This document shows, piece by piece, positions 1 through 7,096 of a stretch of 11,718 bases of DNA. Position 1 is the stretch's first letter. Every line of letters begins with the position of its first letter. The stretch is from NCBI GenBank assembly GCA_965372135.1, contig CBDVBD010000105.1, positions 1-11,718 on the forward strand, in the 5' to 3' direction. This stretch comes from CBDVBD01 sp965372135 (GTDB lineage: Bacteria > Electryoneota > RPQS01 > CBDVBD01). The position numbers and the translations under genes were made by a program. A model generated the notes under the pieces. It was not told where the DNA came from and did no database searches. It saw only the letters and a list, made by a program, of their open reading frames with translations.

Positions 1-138
1 GAAATAGAAAAAGAATACCTGATCCGGGTACTAAAGGAAACCAACTGGAAAAAGAAGAAAACCGCGGAAATCTTAGGGATAGATGCCTCCACCATCTACC
101 GTAAAATGCAGCGGTACGGCATCACGGAAAAACTGTAA
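1..138 (+). CDS. NtrC-family sigma-54 activator, C-terminal Fis-type HTH (5' truncated)
   Basis: Frame 1 is open from the first base to a TAA at 136-138 and encodes the last 45 residues of a protein. The segment reads as a Fis-type helix-turn-helix: a first helix (EKEYLIRVLKET), then KTAEILGID, then the recognition-helix motif STIYRKMQRYGI. This is the usual C-terminus of NtrC/PilR/ZraR-type enhancer-binding proteins, which bind upstream DNA and activate sigma-54 RNA polymerase. The ATPase and any receiver domain lie outside the window. It stops 228 bp before a pilin gene with a sigma-54 promoter, so it is a natural candidate for that promoter's activator, as PilR is for pilA in other bacteria. 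This is context inference. Other Fis-HTH proteins are possible but less likely. Confidence 0.85.
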   Translation, partial: EIEKEYLIRVLKETNWKKKKTAEILGIDASTIYRKMQRYGITEKL

Positions 139-162
139 AATCCATTGCAAAATGCGAATTTA

Positions 163-177
163 ATGGCAATCTGCCAT
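163..177. promoter_or_regulatory. Inverted repeat upstream of the pilin promoter, possible operator or enhancer
   Basis: ATGGCA-ATC-TGCCAT is a perfect 6-bp inverted repeat with a 3-bp centre. It lies about 110 bp upstream of the -24 element of the pilin promoter, within the usual range for enhancer-binding protein sites. Function is inferred from symmetry and position only. Confidence 0.35.
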
Positions 178-185
178 ATAAATAG

Positions 186-196
186 TGCGAAAAAAA
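186..196 (+). promoter_or_regulatory. Shared 11-mer TGCGAAAAAAA, copy 1 (candidate enhancer site)
   Basis: TGCGAAAAAAA lies 103 bp upstream of the -24 GG of the pilin promoter. The same 11 bases recur at 946-956 upstream of the second sigma-54 promoter. The core TGCGAA also appears at 153-158, at 314-319 and, inverted, at 230-235 in this gap. These would be activator binding sites if the copies are functional; no protein-DNA data are available here. Confidence 0.35.
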
Positions 197-287
197 CAAT
201 CGCCTAACAAATCTTTTAATAAAGACAATTTCGCAAGTCACTGTAATTATTAATCAAAACAACAGAGAAATATACCAAATAGCGTTT

Positions 288-303
288 TGGCACAACCCTT
301 GCT
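288..303 (+). promoter_or_regulatory. Sigma-54 (-24/-12) promoter of the major pilin gene
   Basis: TGGCACAACCCTTGCT matches the sigma-54 consensus (TGGCACG-N4-TTGCW) at nearly every conserved base. The GG (289-290) and GC (301-302) are exactly 10 bp apart. The predicted transcription start is near 314, giving a leader of about 53 nt before the pilin ATG. Sigma-54 control of the major pilin by an NtrC-family activator is well established for PilR/pilA systems. The A/T-rich stretch upstream (190-280) fits DNA bending between enhancer and promoter. Confidence 0.9.
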
Positions 304-366
304 TCATTTATCTTGCGAACACACGAAAAAACAAAACTTATCCAATATCAATAGGAGGATGGAACC

Positions 367-780
367 ATGAAGAAGCTACGCAATGAAAAAGGTTTTACAC
401 TGATCGAGCTGTTAGTCGTTATCGTAATCATCGGTATTTTGGCTGCAGTGGCAGTCCCTCGTTTCATGGGTGCGCAGGACCGCGCCAGAGTGGGCGCTGC
501 CCGTGCCGACCTGGATCAGTTCCGTCAGGCTCTCGGTATGTTTGAAATCGACAATGCCGATTATCCCACTTCGAACTATGCTACCGTCGCTGCCCTGGTT
601 GCAGTGCTGGTCGATCCCAGCGGTGATGCATACATGACTCTGCCCGATGGCGATAACTTCCTCACTTTCGCTTACGCGTATGACAACTCGGTGACGCCGA
701 CCTCTTACACACTCACGGTGACCGCCTTGGACAACGGAGGAACCGTCTTGACCGGTACACCGGAAGGCGTACAGATGTAA
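367..780 (+). CDS. Type IV major pilin / GspG-like pilin
   Basis: This 137-residue prepilin has a 9-residue basic leader (MKKLRNEKG) and a class III cleavage site, G9^F10, followed by FTLIELLVVIVIIGILAAVA. Glu is at mature position +5. A PilD-type peptidase would remove the leader and methylate F10, leaving about 128 residues. The N-terminal hydrophobic helix is both membrane anchor and filament core. The following RARVGAARADLDQFRQALGM and the DNADYPTS turn resemble GspG-type pseudopilins more than Neisseria-type PilA, and there are no cysteines for a D-loop disulfide. An ideal AGGAGG (353-358) sits 8 nt before the ATG. A private sigma-54 promoter, a strong ribosome site and a downstream hairpin fit an abundant filament subunit. 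The neighbouring minor pilins argue for T4P rather than type II secretion. Confidence 0.92.
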   Translation: MKKLRNEKGFTLIELLVVIVIIGILAAVAVPRFMGAQDRARVGAARADLDQFRQALGMFEIDNADYPTSNYATVAALVAVLVDPSGDAYMTLPDGDNFLTFAYAYDNSVTPTSYTLTVTALDNGGTVLTGTPEGVQM

Positions 781-832
781 TCTCGAGTTTAGGCTAATGG
801 ATAAACAATAGTGCGATCCATATCAGCCTTAT

Positions 833-861
833 GGGCAGGTGCTCCCCGGCGCCTGCCCTTT
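833..861 (+). terminator. Stem-loop terminator after the pilin gene
   Basis: GGGCAGGTGC (833-842) pairs with GCGCCTGCCC (849-858) through a 10-bp, GC-rich stem with one G-T wobble and a 6-base loop. Only three T residues follow, so termination may be partial. It would cap the short pilin transcript and protect its 3' end, allowing much higher pilin expression than for the downstream genes. Confidence 0.7.
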
Positions 862-945
862 AACTCCTCTATGAACACAAATTCCGGACCATCCTTTCGA
901 GGCAACCTGTCATTTCTAATCCGGATATCATCTTCATGACACTGC

Positions 946-956
946 TGCGAAAAAAA
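946..956 (+). promoter_or_regulatory. Shared 11-mer TGCGAAAAAAA, copy 2 (candidate enhancer site)
   Basis: This copy is identical to 186-196 and sits 133 bp upstream of the -24 GG of the second sigma-54 promoter, in the same orientation. A common activator binding both promoters is the simplest reading, but an A-tract match by chance cannot be excluded. Confidence 0.35.
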
Positions 957-1077
957 GTTCACTCTTAATGGAAGAAGTTGCCTATACCAAGCGGGAATTT
1001 TCCCATTCCGCACCGGAAGATAGGCTTTTCGTGTTGTTGTATATAGAATTAGCTAGATATGAAAACATCTGCACGGA

Positions 1078-1093
1078 CGGCATGACATTTGCT
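1078..1093 (+). promoter_or_regulatory. Sigma-54 promoter of the response-regulator operon
   Basis: CGGCATGACATTTGCT has GG (1079-1080) and GC (1091-1092) 10 bp apart and the conserved TTGCT at -12; the -24 half is CGGCAT against the ideal TGGCAC. The predicted start is near 1104, leaving a short leader of about 22 nt. It implies that the regulator gene, and probably the downstream genes, are themselves under sigma-54 control. Confidence 0.72.
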
Positions 1094-1125
1094 ACAGAAC
1101 ATCTTAAAGAAATCACTATCTTCAT

Positions 1126-2511
1126 ATGCAAAAACCTTCATATTCAATCCTGGTTGTAGAAGATGATCCCGCGTATCGGGAACTCTTGGAACTAAACCTC
1201 CGCGAGGAAGGATACCAAGTCTCCACCGTCGCCGACCATTCGGAAGCGCTCGATTACTTTGAAACTGAAGTCTATGATCTGGTAATCTGCGACCTCCGGC
1301 TGCCAGGACCCAGCGGCTTGGAACTGCTAAGGCAGCTAAAAGACCATGCCCCGGGTACCCGTTTTATCCTGTTAACCGCATTGGGAATTACCGAACAAGC
1401 AGTACAGGCAATCAAAGACGGCGCCGACGACTACTTGGTGAAAGGTTCCGTAACGCCTGACTCCTTATTGGAAGCAGTGAATAACTCCTTGGAACGAAAA
1501 CATCACCAGGAGGAACCCGATCAAACGGTACAACCACTCCCCGGAGACATGGACATTTTGCCGCTCATAGGGCATAGCCCAGAAATTCAAAACCTGGTAC
1601 AACGCATCCACCGTGTGGCGTCTTTTCGGAGTCCCATTTTAATCACCGGGGAAAACGGCACCGGCAAAGAACTGGTGGCTCGTGCATTACACCAGCAAAG
1701 CCCGGCAAAAGAGCATCCGTTCTCTATAATACACATCGGCTCCATGACTGGGACCCTATTGGACAGCGAATTATTCGGTAATGTCAAAGGCGCCTTCCCT
1801 GGAGCCAATCAAACTCGAAAAGGATTGATCGAAGAAGCGCACCAGGGCACTATTTTCCTACACGACGTCGCTGATTTACCCCAGCCTCTGCAAGCCAAGC
1901 TCCTTCGCCTGCTGCAGCACGGAAAAATCCGACGGTTGGGCGACAGCAGAGAAATCGAAGTCGATGTCCGAATAATATCAGCCACTATCCAAGACTTGTG
2001 GGCACGCATGCGTGAAGGCACTTTCCGCGAAGATTTACTGTACGCCTTGAACGTCATCCATCTGCACCTGCCGCCTTTGCGCGACCACCTTGAAGACTTG
2101 CCCCAGCTGGCGAAACACCTGCTGATAAATATGCAGGAACATAAGGGGATCGACCAAAAAACCCTATCACAAGAGGCATTAAAGCTATTATTATCATACG
2201 AATGGCAAGGAAATATCCGGGAACTGGAAACCGCACTGGAACGTGCCGCCATCTTAGCGGAAGATACCGAAATCACACCGGACCATCTTCCCGACAACCT
2301 AAAGCCGTCTCCACCCGGAATTAGCTTTCATATCCCGCCCGACGCCATTTCCCTGAAGAAAGTTATCAAGGAACTGACGGAAGGTGCCGAAAAAGAACTC
2401 ATACTACGGGCGCTGGCTTTAACCAACAACAACAGAACCAAAGCCGCCCGATTACTGGGGATCTCGCACCGATCCCTCCTTTACAAGTTAAAAGATTATC
2501 AATTGCGATAG
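1126..2511 (+). CDS. NtrC-family response regulator with atypical sigma-54 ATPase domain
   Basis: The 461-residue protein has three parts. The receiver (about 5-122) keeps the acidic pocket (E12, D13, D14), phosphoacceptor D56, T84 and K106. The AAA+ domain (about 145-375) has Walker A GENGTGKE (175-182). The C-terminus is a Fis-type HTH (about 415-461; TKAARLLGISHRSLLYKL). It should be a DNA-binding response regulator acting with a histidine kinase not seen here. The ATPase core is odd: GAFTGA reads GAFPGA (P225), Walker B reads IFLHDV (H246-D247 in place of DE), the sensor I position after AT is I288 instead of Asn, and YRLN reads YALN (A307, arginine-finger position). WPGN reads WQGN (360-363). 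The reading frame is intact and not decayed. The ribosome site is weak. A sigma-54 promoter precedes it and the Big_1 gene follows closely. PilR-like by context only. Confidence 0.88.
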   Translation: MQKPSYSILVVEDDPAYRELLELNLREEGYQVSTVADHSEALDYFETEVYDLVICDLRLPGPSGLELLRQLKDHAPGTRFILLTALGITEQAVQAIKDGADDYLVKGSVTPDSLLEAVNNSLERKHHQEEPDQTVQPLPGDMDILPLIGHSPEIQNLVQRIHRVASFRSPILITGENGTGKELVARALHQQSPAKEHPFSIIHIGSMTGTLLDSELFGNVKGAFPGANQTRKGLIEEAHQGTIFLHDVADLPQPLQAKLLRLLQHGKIRRLGDSREIEVDVRIISATIQDLWARMREGTFREDLLYALNVIHLHLPPLRDHLEDLPQLAKHLLINMQEHKGIDQKTLSQEALKLLLSYEWQGNIRELETALERAAILAEDTEITPDHLPDNLKPSPPGISFHIPPDAISLKKVIKELTEGAEKELILRALALTNNNRTKAARLLGISHRSLLYKLKDYQLR

Positions 2512-2528
2512 TGCAAGGGAGAGCCGCC

Positions 2529-5500
2529 ATGAAACAAGGTCGGATTCTGATTACAACTGGAATGATCCTGATCACAGTCCTCGGATTGACGATCTGGTAC
2601 GGATGTGATCACGAAACTTCCATGAGCCCCACCGATCCATCACTGGCACAGTACGTCTATTTGGACACACTGTACGCCAGCAGAGCCTATGCCGCACCGG
2701 AGCAAGACGTATCAATCACTGCTGTGGTTCGGACTGAGGTTGGTGAACCGGGAGCAGGATACGATGTACAATTCAATACCACCCTTGGAACTTTTCCCAA
2801 TGGAGAAGAACAGATCATCCAGGCATCGAACGCGCTGGGGCTTGCCCAGGTTATCTTATCCACCACCGTGAACGACACCGGCAACGCACTCATTTCCGGT
2901 ATGCTTTTAGCATCCCAAGAGACTCAATCCTTAACAGTTGCGGTTGGTGACACAACGCAACTGATACCTCCCGAAGGACAACTGTATATCTGGAGTACTC
3001 ACAGTAGCCTGTATGCAGACAACGGATTGAGTTCCACGTCGATCTTCGCCAGATTGAGGGACCAGCAGAATCATCCCTTGGGTGGTCAAAGCATCGAGTT
3101 CACTACCACACTCGGCACAATAACATCACCTGGAATCACTAACGATTCTACCGGTGTAGCCCGGGTAACTCTGTTCAGTAGTTCCACTCCCGGCGTTGCC
3201 AGGGTAGTAGCAAGGTATGGCGACGCAATAGATTCGTTGGAAGTGGAATTCTTATATTTGTCGGGAGCCCATTCCATCGTCCTCTCTACTAATCCAAGCA
3301 TTCTTGTAGCCAATGGAATAGAAAATTCCCAGTTACGTGCCATTGTGCTTAATGAGGACGGAAATCCGGTTGCTGATGGAACTTCCGTTACGTTCTACTC
3401 GATTTACGGTGTCCTGTCGGAAGGCTCTCCAGTAGCATCAAAACCGGGTGGTGAGGTCTGTCCGATACGAAAGGTTGCCGAAGCACCCACGTTCCAGGTT
3501 CGCAATAACCCAGAACTTCCCCACACCATGGGAATTGAATCCGTATTCATCACCGTCACCGAGGGAGGTATAGCTACCGCTACGCTAACCAGCGCCACTA
3601 CAGCGGTTGTAGATACCATCCGTGCCGAAGTGAGCACCGTTGCGGATACGAACACGGTGTTTTATGTCCCAGGTCCCCCTGCTCTCATTACCGTAGTACC
3701 GCAAGAAATCTCACTCCCCGCAGATGGTTACAGTTCCTGCCCGGTAGACATTACGGTTTTCGATACGTTTCAGAATCCGGTAGCCGCTGGAGAACCAGTT
3801 ACCATTGTTGCAGTGCTGGGAGCCGTGAGTCCCACATCAGGCGCCACAGACGGTCAGGGTAGTCTTAACGTCACCTTTACTGCAGGGTCACAAGCCGGAA
3901 TGGCAAGCGTCATCGCTTCGTCGGGTTCCGCCCAAGGTTCAGGAATTATCGAGCTGGTTCAGGTTCCTCTCGACACCATCTGGATCATAAGCACGCCTTC
4001 GGCAATACTGGGAGACGGTGAATCCGATGCCGAAATATCAGCCATCCTGTTTGGTGAAAACGGTCATGCAGTCCCTGGGGTCATCGTGAATTTCGAACTC
4101 AGTAATCCCATCGGATATCTATCAGCTTCCCAAGCAATCACTGACTCCACAGGAACCGCACGAGTCACCTATTACGCTGTTGCCACCTATCAAGACCTCA
4201 CCACCAGCTTACATGCCTGGACATACGGTAACGAGGCTGAAGGTTTGCGGGATTTGGTCACACTGGGTATTACCATTTCCGGTTTGGCAAATCCGAGTAC
4301 TATCGTGGCAGACGGAGTCAGCACCTCACAAATTACGGTACATGTGAGACAAACCACAAATGGTGTAGCTCTCAGTGATAGAATAGTAACATTTGGTGCA
4401 ACATTAGGTACCATTCCCAGCCAAGGAACCACCAATAGTAGCGGACTGGTCACCATGACTCTGACCAGCAGCACCACTCCCGGAATAGCGAACGTAACCG
4501 CCAGTTTCGGAAACACATTACAGGATACAATCAACGTTACTTTGATAGAATCTACCCCGACATATCTGTCCTTAACGGCGAACCCGACTGTCATCCTGGC
4601 GGATAATGCCAGCACCTCCACTCTGACTGCGTTGGTGACCGATCAAAGCAATAATCCGGTACCCGACGGCACCGTGGTGCGCTTCGAGGTACCACCTAAT
4701 TCAGGATCATTGGAAACCACGGTAGCAACCGTAAACGGTGTCGCCGTCAACACACTAACATCCAGCTCCAATCCTGACACTGTAACGATCCACGCTTGGG
4801 TGGATACCGCCCCACAGGTGGAAGATTCCGCGGTGGTTATCTATACGGTTGGATCCCCACAGAACGTCCTACTGTCCGCACAGTACGACACCTTGTTGGC
4901 AAATGGTATCGCAACCGATACCATCACCGCCAGAGTGGAAGATGCGGTAGGACATCTTTTATCCAACGTCGAGGTACAATTCCACACCACCCGGGGCAAC
5001 ATCACAAACAGCCAGCAGACCAATTCCCAAGGGGTTGCCCAGGTGCCGTTCTCGTCACTGATCACCGGGATCGCCACTATCACCGCCACCGCAGGCGCAG
5101 CCAGCGCGCAGATAACCGTGTATCTGGTTCCCGGACCCCCCAACAGCATCCTGTTGTCCTATGACCCAACTTCGGTGGGAGTCCAAGGTAGCGGTCGGAA
5201 CGAGACGCTGATGATTACCGCCGACGTCAGAGATGCCACCAACAATCCGGTGGTAGATGGATCATTCGTTACATTTGACATCTATTCTTCCCCAGGAGGT
5301 GGTGATTTCCTGAGTTCCTATGATCCCATCCCCACCATCAATGGTGAGGTGTCGGTATCATACAACAGCGGCACCATTTCCGGTTCGGTGAGAATTATCG
5401 CCGAGTGCGAAGGCATCGAAGCCATCTCCACCGAAATTCAGATTTTCTCCGGTCCCCCGTACATCGAAGATATCAACAGCGGCTGCACCAGCAGCCACTT

Positions 5501-6242
5501 GGCGATCGGAGCCGGCCCCATCAATTTCTATGGGTGGTACACCGTCAACTACTCCACTACTCTAACCACAGTAGTCGGCGACGCTTATAACAACCCAGTC
5601 CCAGCAGGAACCGCCGTGTACTTCACCACATCCGGCGGCGTGATCAACACCATGACCGGTTATACCGATTCCTCGGGTGTTGCGACAGTAACAATGTTGA
5701 GCGGTGCACCGTATCCCACTATCACCCGATGGTGGGACACCCTGGAAGACCCCAACATCGGTGGTTCGATCTTGTGCAACACACCCCCGACAGAAGAAGG
5801 TGTAGCCATGGTCTTAGCCACCAGTGAAGGCGTGGACAGTTCCGGAAATCCCGCCATCGCATGGGGTACTTGCAACATCATCTTCTCCGGAGCCATCGAT
5901 TCCATGTACATCGTGTCAGCAAGTGTCGGTGGTGACCCCACTGTCCGTGAGCTGTACATCGGAGAAAACGCGGTCATTATTTTCCGACTGTTCGACGTGA
6001 ACCGTCATCCCGTAATACCAGGGTCAGAAATCAACTGCACCGCCAACGCTGGAATGGTGTACCCCGGTGTCATCACCACCAACGACCCGGGACAAATCGA
6101 ATACGTGATATCATTCTTTAACAACCTGACCCCTACCAGTGAAACCACAGCCACTCCGGTGCTGATTTCCGTAGATTGCCAAAACGGATCAGCGTACGTA
6201 TTTACGGATACTTTTATCCTATATAATAGCCAAGCACCATAA
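2529..6242 (+). CDS. Giant Big_1 (intimin/invasin-type Ig-like) repeat protein, putative lipoprotein
   Basis: The ATG at 2529 is chosen because AAGGGAG (2515-2521) lies 7 nt upstream; a GTG at 2511 overlaps the regulator stop and would add six residues. The 1237-residue product begins MKQGR, then a hydrophobic stretch ending WYGC (C26). This is a non-ideal lipobox, so lipid attachment is likely but not certain; Asp follows the Cys. The rest is about 11 tandem Ig-like repeats with a period near 97 residues, starting around bases 2980, 3276, 3687, 3979, 4270, 4563, 4867 and 5150, with more divergent units at both ends. Typical signatures are ADG near the start, NPVADGTSVTF, TLGTI and STTPGIANVTA, as in the Big_1 domains of intimin and invasin. 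Repeat 3 carries an insert of about 40 residues near 3430-3540. It is probably a long surface rod or adhesin. No catalytic domain or terminal binding module is recognised. Confidence 0.85.
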   Translation: MKQGRILITTGMILITVLGLTIWYGCDHETSMSPTDPSLAQYVYLDTLYASRAYAAPEQDVSITAVVRTEVGEPGAGYDVQFNTTLGTFPNGEEQIIQASNALGLAQVILSTTVNDTGNALISGMLLASQETQSLTVAVGDTTQLIPPEGQLYIWSTHSSLYADNGLSSTSIFARLRDQQNHPLGGQSIEFTTTLGTITSPGITNDSTGVARVTLFSSSTPGVARVVARYGDAIDSLEVEFLYLSGAHSIVLSTNPSILVANGIENSQLRAIVLNEDGNPVADGTSVTFYSIYGVLSEGSPVASKPGGEVCPIRKVAEAPTFQVRNNPELPHTMGIESVFITVTEGGIATATLTSATTAVVDTIRAEVSTVADTNTVFYVPGPPALITVVPQEISLPADGYSSCPVDITVFDTFQNPVAAGEPVTIVAVLGAVSPTSGATDGQGSLNVTFTAGSQAGMASVIASSGSAQGSGIIELVQVPLDTIWIISTPSAILGDGESDAEISAILFGENGHAVPGVIVNFELSNPIGYLSASQAITDSTGTARVTYYAVATYQDLTTSLHAWTYGNEAEGLRDLVTLGITISGLANPSTIVADGVSTSQITVHVRQTTNGVALSDRIVTFGATLGTIPSQGTTNSSGLVTMTLTSSTTPGIANVTASFGNTLQDTINVTLIESTPTYLSLTANPTVILADNASTSTLTALVTDQSNNPVPDGTVVRFEVPPNSGSLETTVATVNGVAVNTLTSSSNPDTVTIHAWVDTAPQVEDSAVVIYTVGSPQNVLLSAQYDTLLANGIATDTITARVEDAVGHLLSNVEVQFHTTRGNITNSQQTNSQGVAQVPFSSLITGIATITATAGAASAQITVYLVPGPPNSILLSYDPTSVGVQGSGRNETLMITADVRDATNNPVVDGSFVTFDIYSSPGGGDFLSSYDPIPTINGEVSVSYNSGTISGSVRIIAECEGIEAISTEIQIFSGPPYIEDINSGCTSSHLAIGAGPINFYGWYTVNYSTTLTTVVGDAYNNPVPAGTAVYFTTSGGVINTMTGYTDSSGVATVTMLSGAPYPTITRWWDTLEDPNIGGSILCNTPPTEEGVAMVLATSEGVDSSGNPAIAWGTCNIIFSGAIDSMYIVSASVGGDPTVRELYIGENAVIIFRLFDVNRHPVIPGSEINCTANAGMVYPGVITTNDPGQIEYVISFFNNLTPTSETTATPVLISVDCQNGSAYVFTDTFILYNSQAP

Positions 6243-6278
6243 GGGAACCTAACGTCCGCGTAAACGCAGGAGGCGTTC

Positions 6279-7043
6279 ATGCTTAACCGAGCCACTACAC
6301 ACATCATCATATTGGGATTGATCCTGGCAATGACTGGATCGATCACCGCGGGACCACCGGTCAACCTGTGGCAGCAAGGAGAACTCTGGTTGGCTGTCGA
6401 ACTCGGCACTGTCAATCGCATGCTGCCCGATAAAGACCGATCGGGCACCGAGGGAGATCCGCTCCCGTCACGATCAAAACGAGGATTACTGAAAGTGGGA
6501 TACGGAGTATATCCCTACCTGGACTTATTCGCCATGTTGGGCGCGGCAGACCTTGCCATCAACTCCAGCGATCCCACATTCAACAACTACGCCGGTGACA
6601 TGTCCATCGCCTGGGGTGGGGGCGTGAAAGCCGGGTACCACTACGCCGACTGGAACGTTGGTGCCACCTATACCGGAACCATTGTCGGCTTCACCAGCAA
6701 AGGAGAGGTCTCCAACAACTTCCGAAGGGTAGTCAACAAATATCAATGGTGGGAAATACAAAACGAGTTGACATTCTCGTACCCCCTAACTACCCTTATA
6801 CCCTTCTTGGGAGTGGAGAAAACCATTCTAATGGGAATCCACGAAATCGAAGACTATTTCCAGGGACACCTGCAGCCGGATCCGGATAAGTCCGACAACT
6901 ATTCCGACATGACACAGCAGTTCCGTCCCTTAGCCGGAGTCGTAATGCTGCTGCCCAATGACTATTCAGTATATCTAAAAGTCGGCGGCATCGATTCGGA
7001 CGAATTCTTCCTAAGTGTAGGCTTGTGCCAAGGTTCAAGATGA
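6279..7043 (+). CDS. Putative outer-membrane beta-barrel protein
   Basis: The 254-residue protein has an N-terminal signal peptide (hydrophobic IIILGLILAMTGSITAG, cleavage near residues 23-25). The remainder is made of alternating short segments typical of beta-barrels, such as LLKVGYGVYPYLDLFAMLG, WGGGVKAGYHYADWNVGATY, ELTFSYPL and YSVYLKVGGI. About 230 mature residues would suit an 8- to 12-strand barrel. AGGAGG (6268-6273) lies 5 nt before the ATG, and the gene starts 36 nt after the Big_1 gene, so translation is probably linked. The last residues (CQGSR) are not the classical aromatic barrel terminus, a mild point against. No specific family is recognised. A partner or anchor for the Big_1 protein is a guess from adjacency. 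Confidence 0.6.
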   Translation: MLNRATTHIIILGLILAMTGSITAGPPVNLWQQGELWLAVELGTVNRMLPDKDRSGTEGDPLPSRSKRGLLKVGYGVYPYLDLFAMLGAADLAINSSDPTFNNYAGDMSIAWGGGVKAGYHYADWNVGATYTGTIVGFTSKGEVSNNFRRVVNKYQWWEIQNELTFSYPLTTLIPFLGVEKTILMGIHEIEDYFQGHLQPDPDKSDNYSDMTQQFRPLAGVVMLLPNDYSVYLKVGGIDSDEFFLSVGLCQGSR

Positions 7044-7055
7044 TAATATTATCAT
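7040..7055. promoter_or_regulatory. Perfect 16-bp palindrome between barrel and PilV-like genes
   Basis: ATGATAATATTATCAT is a perfect 16-bp palindrome overlapping the stop codon of the barrel gene. A TTGACA hexamer (7065-7070) lies 9 bp downstream, but no good -10 element follows at the right spacing. It could be an operator for a dimeric repressor; it superficially resembles Fur/PerR-type A/T-rich boxes. As RNA it would be a weak A/U hairpin. Confidence 0.35.
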
Positions 7056-7096
7056 GCAGATATTTTGACATAGGCAGTGAAAGGATGTGATACACG

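Larger units (their letters stand above)
781..1125. other. Intergenic region between pilin and response regulator
   Basis: This gap of about 345 bp holds no convincing gene. It contains a strong stem-loop (833-861), a decamer AATAGTGCGA (807-816) also present at 181-190, the 11-mer TGCGAAAAAAA (946-956), and a sigma-54 promoter (1078-1093). A 63-codon open frame at 968-1159 runs through the promoter and into the regulator gene; it lacks a clear ribosome site and any recognisable motif. Confidence 0.7.

Noticed and set aside
252..264. IHF site between enhancer and pilin promoter
   Set aside because: AATCAA is present, but the TTR half of the consensus is missing (ACA).
968..1159. 63-codon open frame between the pilin and the regulator
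   Set aside because: It has no clear ribosome site or motif, overlaps the start of the regulator in another frame, and runs through the sigma-54 promoter.
2687..5977. Many long antisense open frames across the Big_1 gene
   Set aside because: Repetitive Thr/Val/Ala/Gly-rich codons leave few stops on the other strand. The antisense products lack start signals and family features.
6258..6276. Hairpins around the barrel-gene ribosome site (GCGT-AA-ACGC and ACGC-AGGAG-GCGT)
   Set aside because: The stems are only 4 bp and compete with each other, so they are too weak to claim as a regulatory switch.
7065..7094. TTGACA as a sigma-70 -35 box before the PilV-like gene
   Set aside because: No reasonable -10 hexamer lies 16-18 bp downstream, and the position would give an almost leaderless transcript.
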